A stretch of 64,000 bases of DNA from Oxyruncus cristatus (Eukaryota; Chordata; Aves; Passeriformes; Cotingidae): positions 82,859-146,858 of the forward strand of contig VXAY01004358.1 of the NCBI GenBank assembly GCA_013399855.1. Reading direction: 5' to 3'. The translations under genes and the position numbers were made by a program. The notes below the pieces were generated by a model, which was not told where the DNA came from, made no database searches, and saw only the letters and a list, made by a program, of their open reading frames with translations. How positions within the stretch are numbered: the stretch's first letter is position 1; each line of letters opens with the position of its first letter. Below, in pieces: positions 39,308 to 52,133 of this stretch.

Positions 39308-41077
39308 CCACTCACTCCAAGACTCCCCTATACTTGGGAGTATATACTTTTATACTTACATTCCTAAGTCATAACAGAGAGCAGACAAAATTTAGAAATT
39401 ACTTAAATGTTTGTATACTTCAAAGGACAAACACAATTTAGGCAAGTTTCATCAGATCTGGCAACTTTAATTGCTGTGGAACTTTGAGGTAGAACTGGAG
39501 GAATGGGTTATTTTTGTGTTAAAATCTATCTCCTCCTATTTTGTTTATTCTTGTTCTGGCTGTCAGCAATGTGTCACTCAGAAGTATCCTGGGAGCTTCT
39601 TGTCTTTTTTTTTTTTCCCCTTCCTAATTAAACTTAGTGAAGAGCTCTAAGACTCAAAGATACAACCTGTGAATGCAGCATTATTGAACTGATTATTCTA
39701 TTAAAATACTCCAAATTGTAATTTTTTTCAAGATCTTTATCTACATCTTGACAAAAAAAAAGATGTGTTAGGAATCATATTTGTTTTCTCATCTGACTAG
39801 AAAAAGCTTTTCAACAGTTAGCACTTTACTCATTCGTCAGTATCAGCATAGTACCAGAGCTTTTGGTCTTCTCTGCCAGCAGAGATAGTACTACCTTTAT
39901 GTTACTGTCAGCTTAGGAAGTTTTAATGCTTAAGCAGGATATCTAAAGATACACTTTGAAATCAGTCATTCACTGTAAGGCATTTCTCTATATAGTGGGA
40001 ATAAAAATTTGCAGCTAGAGCTACAAAAAGGTCTTTGGCATCTGAAGTTAAGAATATATTTCCAAAGTTGAAGAAAAGATCTTTCACCCCACTACCGAAA
40101 ACTATACCTGATTTAAATCCACAGGTATCTGTGATTTAAGCCAGAATTCTTCTCAAGACTAAATATTTTCTTGTCTTCTGCAGGAGGAAAGTTTGAATTT
40201 AGTAGGCAGAATTGAGGTGCTGATAGTTACTAGATCTGATTGTAGACGCGTGGAAATGCATGTTAAACTCCAAGCTTCATGGCTGGTCACTCTTCAAAGT
40301 GAAAAGGACATGGTAACATTTGGACTGATGCATCGAAGATGAGTGTCTGGGGCCATCTATAAAAAAACTATTTCTTTATGTTTTCTGCAGCTTTTGATGG
40401 CAAAAGCTTATTTTTACTATAGTAGTGGTGAGGACAAAGGATATTGGGGGGAACAAATCAAAGGAGAAAGGTGAAAGCATCATCTGAGGTAATTTCTGAT
40501 GTGTGTGTAAGAGTGTGTGCATCCAGATGCATGTGTAACTGATAAATATGAGCTTCTCCAATATGAGCGCAGCCATCCCAGTTTCAACAGGGAGCATGAA
40601 AGCTCTCCATTTTCCTCCTTCTTCTGTATGTAATCTACTTCATAGATTAATTCAGACAGAAGTCCTGTGCTCCTCTCATCACATGATGATTACTGCTCCT
40701 GGCATATGGGGTAAGGAATTATTGCAGCTTTTTACATACCAAAATATTGTATATATACTTTTCACAAGTGGCTGAATGAGGTTACTGTCTTTTGGATTAT
40801 CATAATGACTTCTTGAGATGTTTTAAAATTCATTTTGCGTGTATTGCTTTCTAACAAACTCATGTCACACATTGGAAAGGAAGAAATAAATAGAACACAA
40901 ATGGTAATTAATAGTAAATTGTTAGTCAAATTAGAAGGTTTTGGAAAAGTCTGTACCCAATTTTTTATAATCATGTAGCTGGTCCCCTGTAACTTTGATT
41001 TCACATTTGACATTACACCATAATATCATTCAAGGGTTTTTTTTCAACATGCATTGAAATCTTGTTGCCATTTGAAA

Positions 41078-41304
41078 CCAAATCCCCATAGAGTTCACTT
41101 GAAATTCGTTTACTTTGATAATAGCTTTATTAATGTGGTCTCAGTGGACTTGAAATGAGATTGTTTGACCATTGTAATGTGGTTTTCATAGGCTTGCAGT
41201 AAAATAATTTACTCGTATAATGTGGTTTCCATTAGCTTGCTCTAAAATCATTTCCCTCTGGTAATGGGGTTCTCATGGATATTCGCTTCAACTGTTTTGC
41301 CCTC
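41078..41304 (+). repeat. Diverged minisatellite, 43-44 bp unit, about 5 copies
   Basis: Four units start at 41131, 41175, 41218 and 41262 (spacing 44, 43, 44), each opening with taatgtggt or taatggggt. Each then has a variable 'tctcatggacttg / ttttcataggcttg / ttccattagcttg' block and a T/C-rich end. A fifth, more degraded unit with an extra ~12 bases lies before 41131; it shares the 'cacttgaaatt' and 'catag' positions. Identity between units is moderate (shared core about 20-25 positions), so the array is old. There is no open frame through it and no match to a repeat family that I recognise. Confidence 0.8.
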
Positions 41305-44300
41305 AAAATATTACAATGGGCAGCCTTGTGGTAGAGCACTCAGAGTACAGAGGTGTAGTGTGGCTGTTGGTAAATCTGCTGTGTCAGACAGGGTCTCTGA
41401 AGCAAAGATAATACTCAGCACCATATTTTGTCTAGGTTCAACTGCATTTTTATTACCTGGCATTTTTGTTAACTGCATCACTATTTCACTGGTCTTTTTT
41501 TGGTTTAACTTAATCAGGACAGCTCTGAATAAATCCCCACCTAAATATTTTTCATGTTTCATTCACTCCTGATTCTCAAGAAAGATGTGCAAGGGACTTA
41601 GTCACAGCTATTTTTCCTGTGGAGGTGATTTCCAGGTCAATTGTTTGACACTCTAAGGCAATACAGGGGAGTTCTGGGCTGTTTGCAAATGGAACAAAAT
41701 TACCATTGCTCTACAGTGTCATCTTCCACTCATAGATAACAGTGGTGAATAGCTATGTTCTTTGTTATTCATAACACACCTTGTGTTGCAAAATCCATGG
41801 GAGAGGACTGGAAATGGAATACGGCAGCTAGGCACTCTTGCACTCTGGGAAAATCCACACTGTAAATCTCAGACAGATAAGCAGTGATTTCACATCTTTA
41901 AGGTTTATCAGAGAATCTGAGTGCTTATTTTCCCCTTCCCTCATTCCCAATTACTTTTTATACCTGTCTCACAGACACTAAAATAAATGTCTTTTGATAT
42001 TCAGGATTTATTTTGTGAAAGTACATTTCCTGCTCTGAGGAGTGACTCTATTTCTATCAAAATTAGAAGCCAAGTGAAATTATTCCCATCAATGCCAGAC
42101 AAGATTTGGGAGATTATGTTGCTGTTCCACCCATTCTGTGGGTACAGGAGGGCTGAGGACTGTCAAGCTGGCACACTTAATGAGTAACAAAATTCACACA
42201 CCATTTAAAAATAAAAAGTAGTGTAATGTTTCACAGTGAACTAAGTTTTTCAAAATAAGGCCAGCATAGTTTAACTTTTAATTAAAGGTGAGCTCAGCAG
42301 GATGTCTAGAATTCCAGGGATACTTGGAACTTCTGTTCCATTCTGGAATATTGTTGTTCCCGGCCCATTAGGATCCAAATCAGTGGAAGAAAGTTGTACA
42401 CCAACCTGGATCATCATGTTTGCATGTCTTGTGATCATGAATGAGAAATGAAAGTCTGAATCCTGAAATGAGTATTACAGACTACTATATTATAAACAAG
42501 ATATTATCTCGTGTTCAGAAAAAAGGTCTGCAAATACAACAGACTTATTGCAGAGGTTTTCTACACAATTCTATTTCTATAGCGCTTCTATTACAGATTT
42601 GATCCAAATAAACACCAGGTTACTGTGTAATTAGAAAAAGCTGATTCATTTATTTCTTTTTATGTGAATAAATCTGGCACTGAAGAAAGGAGAAAAGGCT
42701 GAGTTTAGAAGCTGATGGTCTGAAGAGAGAAATCTTCTTTGCTGTTAAGAAGATTTCTGTAAATCTCCATAAGCAAATGGAATATGATGTCTAGATGTCT
42801 GAACTACTGATGGGACTTTTAATGATTGTAATGTAAATTACACTGGACTTGGGTTTGATTGCAGTTAGAGTATTTTCTTGTTGGTGGAAAGATGAAAAGG
42901 AGTAGGCAGGGCCTTCCTGGAATTAAATGCACAGAGAACTCCAGTTTTGACAAATATGAAGTTCAATACTGGTTACGGTATTAAGTTAATGAGTAGTTTA
43001 AATGGATGTTTCACTAATGAGTCAATCTCGTGCTCACATACAGTAGAGCATAATTTTGGGTGGGTAGATGAAAATAGGTTCCCTGCCCCTTTATAGTCAT
43101 ATGATGAGAAAACATTTCAGTGATCTGTGATCTGTCTAGAAGAAATATAAGTGAGCTCCTTAAACCTTCATTACCATTCCCAATTAATGAACAAGAGAGT
43201 GGGAGGTGTCTTATGCCTGTGGCAGGGGGGAATGGGGTGATTTGTGTTGTTAACTGTGATAAAGGATCCTCTTTCAAGTTTCTGATAATGCAGAATATCC
43301 TGGATTGCTGAGGGTACATAACAGCACAGCAGAGGAAGCCTGATGAACTGCTGGGGATAACTAAGGGCAGAAAGCTTAAATGGTAGAGATGATTGTCCAG
43401 CTTTTGAGGCCAGAGCACATTAAGTAAGTTAATGTGGCTATCTAAGGACACTGAGCATGCCCAGTAAGTGGTGTTAGATTTTTAAGGACTCAGAGCATGC
43501 TTTTGTGCACAGCTCCTTATGCCACATAATCCCTAAAGATGCCATTTTATGCCATCTGGCTTTTGTTGTTATTCCCAGTCAGCACTTCTAGATTGTTTTG
43601 TGTGTTTTTTTCCCCACTCTGAAACATATTTCCCTTTCATTTCAGAGATTTTTTTTTTTTTTAATTTTGCTCAAAGCTTATCCTGCATACTAATAAACAA
43701 TATTTCAAGTATTTCTTTCTTTTATTTTAGCTATGTCCATAGATCCAATTACCTAGTACCATTAGTCACCTTCTTTTTTTTTCCTTTCCCTTTCTTAAAT
43801 AGTGACTTCTACAGATGTACAAGGACCACTAACTCAAGAGGAAGCTGTTCATGCAACATGCAGCTGCCATGGCAATGGAGTCCATCATTCATCATCCCCC
43901 TCTTGCCACTTTTTTTTTCAAAATTCCTAGTTTTGTTTGCTCATCCATTTCCATGAGTGTCTGTGATTCTTCCTAACTGCTGGAGCCCAGCAATGATGGT
44001 GATCTGGTCTGTAAAGAAGGAGACACTTGGCCTCAGCCACCTCTCTCTGGGTTGATTGTTAGCAGATATAGGATAACAAAAAACAGTAGATTTCTATTTT
44101 GGTGCATAAACCAAAATGCAGTGATGTTCCTGGAGCCACATAATTGCCAATTTGCCCTGATTTTTTATGATTTTGAAGCGATTAGATTGGCAGTATACTG
44201 GCAAAACCCACAGCCTAAATTTGAGGCTTCTAGATAGTGAAAGAAGACAAATTAAAATTTGTCATAAATGTTTGGCTATTTTAAAGTGCCCCATGTATAT

Positions 44301-45182
44301 TCTACTCGTTATTTTGGGGCTTGCCTGTTAAAACAAGTGACAGAGTCTTTTGGAGACCGTGTCTTCGGGTACTGCTCATCACGAGATACAATTGCTCATA
44401 AATCATGCTTGAAAAATAAAACGTTATTAAACATTATTAATCTACTCATTTTCTTGCTCAGTTATTTTTCACAGATATGTACAAAAACCCTCACACATAA
44501 AATCAGGGAATACAGGTGGGACTGTACCACAAAATGGATGAGTGGTAGGAAGAGATTTGATTTTTTCCTGCACTAGCATTTCTCAGGTTGCATGGAGGGT
44601 GAATAGGGCACTCATTGAGAATATGGTGATGAGGTTCTCTGAACTTTTTTTTTTTTCTAATTAATTGGAATCCACTAATTGAGGCAAGGGACTGCTGTTG
44701 CTGAGTAAACTCACAAAGGATATTTTATTTAAGCCCAGATATATAACAAGGGAGAAAGCCTTACATGCACTTTCATCCACTGCTGCCACTGGAGAATGAC
44801 ATCATCTCATTTTGTTCCCAGGCAAGAGGAGTATGGGAGCAGAGAACATTCCCTCCCATCACTTGCAGAGCCTCAGAGGCAGGAACCATAAGCAGACCAC
44901 TGACACAACCTCTGACAGCCAGCAAGCGATCAATGAGCAGGAGAAGTAAACAGCTTCTGCAGGAGGAGGAAGCCTTTGGCTGACAGCTATAAGACACCTT
45001 GCTAACCCATGCTCAGCTTTGGATTTACTGTTGGTTGAGACTGCTAGAAACTATCACTAACTGGTTTGACTTTCCTTTTGTTCCTATGCCTTCCCGTTAT
45101 ACGCCATTTTTTTCTGTGTAAATATTAAAGTGGTGCTGCTAGAAATCAGAATATCTCCCTGCCTTGACAGACAATACCTGGG
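41305..45182. other. Unique non-coding DNA
   Basis: No gene recognised. A 145-codon minus-strand frame at 43014-43451 and a 135-codon Phe-rich plus-strand frame at 43549-43956 are long but show no domain; the second crosses T-rich tracts. A T-run lies at about 43651-43662. Confidence 0.55.
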
Positions 45183-45370
45183 TCACAGAATCATAGAGTG
45201 GTTTGGTTTGGAAGACACCCAAAAGACCTTCTCATTCAATTCAAACCCCCACTCCATGGACATGAACACCTTCCACTAGAAAAGGTTGCTCAGAGTCCCA
45301 TCCAGCCTGGCCTTGGACACTTCCAGGGATGGGACATCCACAATTCTCTGTACAACCTGTTCCAGTGCAA
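45183..45370 (-). mobile_element. CR1 LINE 3'-end fragment, well preserved
   Basis: A minus-strand CR1 3' end, ending at 45183 in 'tcacagaatcatagagtggt' octamers. The plus strand reads through the typical blocks 'tggtttggaagacaccc', 'aggttgctcagagtcccatc', 'cagcctggccttggacactt', 'ccagggatgggacatccaca' and 'aacctgttccagtgc'. This is the cleanest CR1 match in the window, and probably the youngest. No coding part is included. Confidence 0.95.
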
Positions 45371-46013
45371 TAATACATTTATATAATAGTAGATGAGATT
45401 TAGTAATATCCTATGTTATTCTATTGTGTTTGTCTGATGGGGAAGGGTTTTTTCCTGCGGTTTTTGTCAGTCTTCTGGAATCAGAAATCAGGGTTGGTTT
45501 AAGGATTTCCAAGATTTTGGAAAGCACTGGCCTGAGTTACTTCTCAGCAATTGGTGAACCAACCCACATTTCCCCATGGGACAGTCTGAAGACAAGTTCC
45601 TTTACAGCAGCAGTTTCAGATGCATTTGTCAGTTAGTGCATAGAACTGTGCCTGCCAAAACCAAGTAACCCAGATTTTGTGTATTATTCACATTTAAAGA
45701 ATGCAAAAGTGGGTGATTTGCTGATCTGAAATTATTTCACTGACAACAATTTTAATGATCCAATAAACTTCAGAAAGATGCAAACTTCTTGACAATAGTT
45801 TTGCAAACAGAAACAGAAATTAGGCCTAGATTTTCAACTCTAGTGGGATTCCAAAACTAAGGTCCTATATTCATATGTAGGTATCTGTTTTAAAAAAATT
45901 TGCTTTTCAATGTGCTGTGCACCCAATATCTCACTTTGATTTGCATTCCAGAAAATCAAGGTCAAAGCTAAGCCTGATTTTTTTTCATCTTTTGTGGATT
46001 ATTTATTACAACA

Positions 46014-46157
46014 GATGCACAATTGCCTCTTGAGGTGTTAGTCCTGCATAGGAGAAAGTATCATCATTTAAGATCTGCTTTTTAGTCCACTTGACACACA
46101 CACATATATACATATATATATGTACACACATGTGGCTAATAGGCAATTGTGTGTCAA
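46014..46157. repeat. Inverted repeat with TA/CA microsatellite inside
   Basis: The segment cacaattgcct at 46018-46028 is exactly reverse-complementary to aggcaattgtg at 46141-46151. The match extends imperfectly to about 20 bp on each side. A second perfect pair, ttgacacaca 46091-46100 and tgtgtgtcaa 46148-46157, is partly built from the CA run. A (CA)n(TA)n microsatellite fills about 46095-46132. It could be a MITE-like remnant or a microsatellite-driven hairpin. Confidence 0.6.
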
Positions 46158-49100
46158 TTAGTTTTGAAGTTGGCTATGCTATATGGGATAACAAGATTAG
46201 GAATTACACTGTTAAAATATTTTGGAAGTGTTGCAATAAAAGCTGAAGAGAAAACTGTTTGGATTTCTAAATGTTTCTGACCTTTGGTGTTTAGGAGAGA
46301 CCTTACTTACAGCTGTTGTCTTGCCTGTGCTGCCTGTGAGGAGTGTTGGGGAGGACCAAGTTCAGATGCATTCATTTCCAGTTTCTGCCTGAGTGGAGGG
46401 GAAAGGAAGGAGAAGTCGTGTGTAATGCTTCAAGGTTTAAGTTAATGTAAAATAAATCAAACCTGAGATGACATTTTAAAAGAGAAATCTGGCAGTAACA
46501 GAGAGGAGAAGGTGCTGGGCCTGGACACATATTTGTCTTTTTTAAATACTCGCTTTCAAGCATGTCTGGTTTCCAGCCCAGTTTGTATCAGAAGGGATCA
46601 ATTTTTTTCCCCGTTTCCCTGTTCTACTTTTGTGCTGGTATTGTCTGAATCCCAGAGTGAACAGCAATACATCATCCTGCTTCAACATCTGCTAGAGCCC
46701 CCTCTCTTTCTAATCTGCCCAGATCCCCAAAGCCTTTCCCACCTGCTATAGCACCAAATGCTCATTATAGCACACAGCTACGCCCTTCACTGTCCTTCTC
46801 CCTGACTCTCAAGGTTAACATGGCACAATGACTATTATTAAATGGGGGCTTTAACAATGTAAAGGCAGCCCAAGCTGAGGAAGGGGGTGGGGGTGCAGAA
46901 AGGGAGCTGGGAGGAATTGGGTAACATGCCAGCTTTGCTGGCAACGAAGATCTCCGAGAAAGCTGTGGCCAATTTTCCAGTCGAAACATGACTCACTGCA
47001 CAGAGATGCACCCAAAATAAATAGCTTCCCTGTTCTGTGCCCAGAGAAGCAGGAACCTCACCCTCCTGTGGTTTTGTGTCAGGGTACTGTGGGTACCACT
47101 CCAAGTTGCTTGGTGGAACAGCACAGATAAAAATGGCAGTTTTGAAGGAGATGGTGGCTCTTGAGGTTTTGTTTACTGCTTGGTAAACTGAAAATCATAA
47201 GCGATTGGAAGACCTTTCTCCTCTTTTTATTTTTTTTTCCCAACTTTAAACTATCATCCAGGCCATTTTGCTTGTATTATCAGATCCATCGTAAGCAGAG
47301 CCCCTGGCACAGATACATGTGGATTGTGGAAGGAGAAGTGAGTGGGCAGCGAGGGAGAGGGACAGGCTCACACGTGTCGTTGTGAACAGGGTTTGACTCT
47401 CGGGTGTAAGGTGACTGCTGTGTTGGGGAATGGAGACTCAGCCTGAATGCTGCATTCCCTTGCTTTGCTTGTGTTCTGTCTCAAGAAAACTGCAGCGATG
47501 TGACCTGTTGGCAAGTTTGGATGGTTTTGGTCTTTTATTGAACTGGTCCTTAAGTAAATGAAGACATATCTTCTTTTGTAGTGTCTTTTGGCCCTTGCAG
47601 TATAATGAATGAATTGGACTACATGCTATCATAAAGACTTCAGATATAATTTGTCAAGTCTGAGGAGACTGCATACTTCTGCTTTCATCTATAGAGCATG
47701 ATCCTGTTCTCCATTGTCACCTGTTCCACATCTCCTAAGAGATGGCCTTCCCTCATTGCCTAAACCATGTAGTACAGTATACCATGTTGAGAGGAGCAAG
47801 ATTTTGGAACCAGCACACCCTGCACTGAGGAGCTGGGTTGTGTCTGGGCATGTGCAGTGGAAGACAGAGGGACTTGGAAAGGATGGAGAGAAGAGGATGG
47901 ATGTTTTTGTCGCTGTCATATGTTAGGCATCCCTGTCAGATGGCAGCTTTCCTGGTCTCTGGATGGATGGAAATACGTTATGTTTTTTCTTTACAACTCT
48001 GATTTTGAGACTATGGCTGTTTAAGCCACTGAAGGTACCTACCTGTTAGAGTTAAGCACTTCATTCATTCACTTACTTATTCAAATTGAACAGCGGCAGT
48101 GTCTTAGAGAATGACTTAAAAATCCATTTTTAGCTGGACCATATGTAAATATAGCTGCACTGAATGTAAATATACAGAAAAAACTCAGACAGGAGGGGGC
48201 AAAACACATTAAATAAAGTGCATTTTTTTCAAAGAAATGTCAGCAACCCATGCTTTGTGCTTACCACACTGAAATTCATCAAAGATGGGATTATAATTAT
48301 CCAAAACCAGCATCTGAACAGTGTTCTTCAGATGAAACATAAGGCAGACTAGTTATACACTCAGCTGGAAATGTATCATAGCAGTCCAAAGAGCAGTTTA
48401 GCCCCTAAGGTCCATATCCAGCCATCTAAGGATAAGCTTTAAAATGAAAACTACAAAAATAAACAAGAACAAATGAAGATTCGGTCCCAGACTGTATGAA
48501 TGAAATCTCACTTGAACCTGATTTTATTTCTGCTGATGCCAGCTGTGGTTAAGAGATCATTTTCAAGGGACCACGATCATGACTTCTGTATGAGCCAAAC
48601 CATGAGTGTGACTCAACTCCTCCTAGAAGTTTGACCCCAAGAGGAGTCCCACTCGAGGACTTTTCATTCAGTTTTTTTGTGGATAAAATTGTTTTGTGTA
48701 ACATCTTATTTTAGATCATGGACAGGATAAAGAAGAAAAAATGCATGTTTTCTCTCTCTGTCTTTATGTATACACAGACATGTACATGAAGGTTAGAGCT
48801 TGTGCCTGCAAGTCAACAGAGGAGGAACAAAAAAAACCAAAGCACTATTAAAAAACATCACACAGATTGGTCTGATGACAGTTGTGGGTGGCTATGCTTC
48901 AAAGATCCCATAAACCCCCTTCAGCTGTATGAGGTTTTGCTGCAGTTGGGTGTGGTTGATGGCATGTTTCCATGTGCACTTCCTTTCAGTTACTGTCTTC
49001 TGGTGAGACTTCCTTTATACTGCTAAGACCACCATTTACACTTTCCACATGCAGACCTACTTCCTGGCCTGAGTAAGACCAATGGGTTGCAGTCTACAGC

Positions 49101-49434
49101 ATCTTGCTACATTCCCCACCACCTGCTGAAAACAGGAGCACTGTGTCAGGCATGACCGCACACAAAGAGGATGCTGAGCACTGCTCAGAAATCTCAACAT
49201 CATGAAAGAAAAAGCTACCAGTAAAAAGGTGTAAAACCTATTTTTCATAACAAGCAGTGTAAGATGCTCAAATTGTAGGTATGTGTGTGCTTATAGCTCA
49301 TGTCAAGGCTTACAGTAAGTGTTGCACATTTTAACATGCATTAAAGTACAAGATAGGGAATGTATAGAAAGAGGAAGCCCTGGAAAACAACTATCTGGCA
49401 TTTAAGTGTTTGTGTTGTTTAACTCAGCTGGTTC

Positions 49435-49460
49435 AAAAAAGAAAGAAAGAAAGAGAAAAA
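49435..49460 (+). repeat. (GAAA)n microsatellite
   Basis: Three to four GAAA units in an A-rich context. Confidence 0.85.
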
Positions 49461-52133
49461 CCCTATCCAATACTCATGCTTACATGAGAGAAACAAGAAA
49501 AAAGGACTTATAAAGCCAAAGCAAAGCCTTGGTTAAAAGTCTGCCTGCCTTGCTGGCCTTACCTCCTCAGGGGCTGACTCAGAGCTGCAGGTCTGAAGTC
49601 CTTTGAATACCGCAGAAATTTAGATATATTTCTTAAACTTACAATTTTATTTCTTTTCTAAAATAACCAACAAATAAATGAGAACACTTTAAATAACATT
49701 AACATTATGACACAAACTAAAACAGCTCAAGAAATGCAAAATTATGGTAATTATGGGTGACCTTGACACTAACTGCCCTTTAATCCTCATCTGGCCTCTT
49801 CTCTCTGTGAAAGTGAGGAGTTAAGGTCAGTCACCCTTCACTTTGAGAGTCTTGTTTTTAAAGCTTTTATTTGCACCATCCTTTCACGTCTCTGAAACAT
49901 CCTGGGGCAAATATCTCAGGACTCACCTCAAAGCTGAAGGTCCTTGGTGTACAGACCCCACTCTCAGTGACTGCAACAACACAGTACAATGGCATGTACA
50001 TGCATACCACTGAGTGTGTGCATCTACACCAGCACGTGTGTGCACTCCATTTTATTTCTGCAGACACACTATCAGTCAGCCCTGAGGTTTGAACTAGTTG
50101 TATTGAGCTATTGGATCAGCACTCAGAAATCCCTCTGTACCTCTGGGGGATCTTGCTTTACACATAACTAAACATGCATGCACATATGTAAAAAGAAGCG
50201 TGATATTTAAAATACCGAATGATCACCAACAAGGTGCTGGAAGAGTTTAGGAACTTTATGCACATTGAATTCAATCCCCTTGAATATATATAGACATGCT
50301 TTGGAACTGACTTAATGGTATAGGCCATTTTTCTTTTTTTTCATATGACTTCCACCTCACTTAGTAGACTGAGGGAAAGATGCTTATTTAATGATGAGCC
50401 TCTTGACGTTTTGTTTTTCCCTTGATCTGCATGTGTCCTTATGCCTCCCTCACTTCCCACAACTCTGAATTGTGCCTTCTGCAGTACATACTTTCTAGCT
50501 GTGCCACCAGAAAACAGAAGATCCTACACGTAGCAGTTTCCTGAAGTTTGCTGTAATGGTGCAGACTCTAGCCCAGACTTACTCCTCCGGTTCTGAGCTA
50601 TCGCAGTCCGGTGTCTTCCCACTCTCCTCTCCCAAATGCTTTTATTTCATCACCCAGTCAGCCACAATTTCCACCACGGAAGCCCGACCACTCTTCTTCT
50701 CACCACCATCTGGTCTTGCACTACAGCAAAAGATTCTAAAATTCCACTTGTACTAGCTCCATAAACCCTGTTAGACTCTTATTACTTACTGGAAATGTGA
50801 ACAGAAATCCTCATTATCTATGCCTACAGAGCTTTATAACTTGCTAATTCTACTAAGACTGCTTTTAGGCACAGAGCTAGAACTCTGAAGGAAACAAGAC
50901 CTTGCTGCCATGGCCATTGCTCCTGTGAGACAACCTTACAGCATTTTTCCCAGCTTTATAGGTGGGGTATGTTCTGCAAGTGTTCAGATATAGGGCCTGT
51001 TGTATTGACAGTAGTCCTGATAATACCTGAACTATCCACCAAAGTAAACCTTGTACAGCCCAAGTAAAGCTGAAGAAACACACCCTTATACTTACTCAAT
51101 GTAGTACAATTTGTGTCTGAAAAAAAATCATATAATATTTATCTTTTTCAGTTCTGTGGGATTTTTGTCAGGCTCACAACCAGGCCTTTTGGCGCTCTGT
51201 GTTATTGGAAATTTCCCAAGCACATGTAACAAAAATGCAGTCAGTTTAATAAAATTATCAGCTTTTTCTCAGTCTGTGTTGAGTCTGTGTTTGTCTAATG
51301 TCCGGGTAGATATTTTCTGCTCACTAAAGTCAATAAATCTGCCACTTTGAAGATAAAGGCACATTTCTTGTGAAGCTACTGTATGTTGCTCTCTAATGCT
51401 GTTGCTTGTCCACTATGTTCAACAGCAGAGCAGCAAATGAAACTGATAGTATGTTGTCATCAAACTGTTTCCAAAGTCATGTTCTAAGGAAACATTCAGA
51501 GGACCTATGTGTCCTCCCATTTTCTGCTAGGATAAAGCATGCATCTAGGAGGTTTATTGTATTCTTTTTTTAGGTATAGTCTCATGAGTAGCATCAGCAA
51601 CTTGCATATTCCTGTCTGTGCAGCTGATTAATTTAGAGTTCTTAGGTAGAATGTTACTCTTGTAATTTTATGTTAGTCACTTAAAATTGTCAATTCTCTG
51701 TTTATCTTTACATCTGAAAATGCTTTGCATTGTCATTGTCTTGTAAAATATTTTATTTTACCACGATGACAAATGACTGTTTTACTCTGAGCACAATGCC
51801 ATTGATCCAACAAAATCTACTTTTCTAGGAAAATACGTCTTCAGATTTTTGGGTGTCTGTGGTTCTAGTAGGTTTCATTCTGCTTGTGCCCATGCTGCGA
51901 GTCAAAGCCAAGATGTGCCTAAATTTGCTTGTGGATACAAACATTATGGTATTAATAGTGTCACGGAAGTGACACAAATGGCTGCTTTTCTTCCAAGTGT
52001 ACTGAGACAAGCAGATTATAATATGTTCTGTGCATTCTAGCCCCACTTCCCATTTTTAACTACAGAAGTGCTTGGATATGTTGAAAACACAAGGAGATCA
52101 AATTTTTAACTTTTGAGAAAATTATTCTGCTTC

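Larger units (their letters stand above)
36576..41077. other. Unique AT-rich non-coding DNA
   Basis: No gene recognised. Small items are T-rich runs at about 37309-37332, 38598-38611 and 39607-39616, plus the features listed separately at 37721, 38927 and 39283. Confidence 0.6.
45371..52133. other. Unique non-coding DNA, slightly less AT-rich
   Basis: No gene recognised with confidence. Local items are a TA/CA microsatellite with inverted flanks near 46.0-46.2 kb, a G-rich patch at about 46883-46911 and a short GAAA repeat at 49435-49460. Several 60-90-codon frames occur on both strands without family resemblance. Confidence 0.55.

Noticed and set aside
43014..43451. 145-codon minus-strand frame
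   Set aside because: No domain, no convincing splice or start context, and an opposite-strand frame is open as well; compatible with chance.
43549..43956. 135-codon Phe/Ser-rich plus-strand frame
   Set aside because: It crosses several T-runs and its composition is dictated by them.
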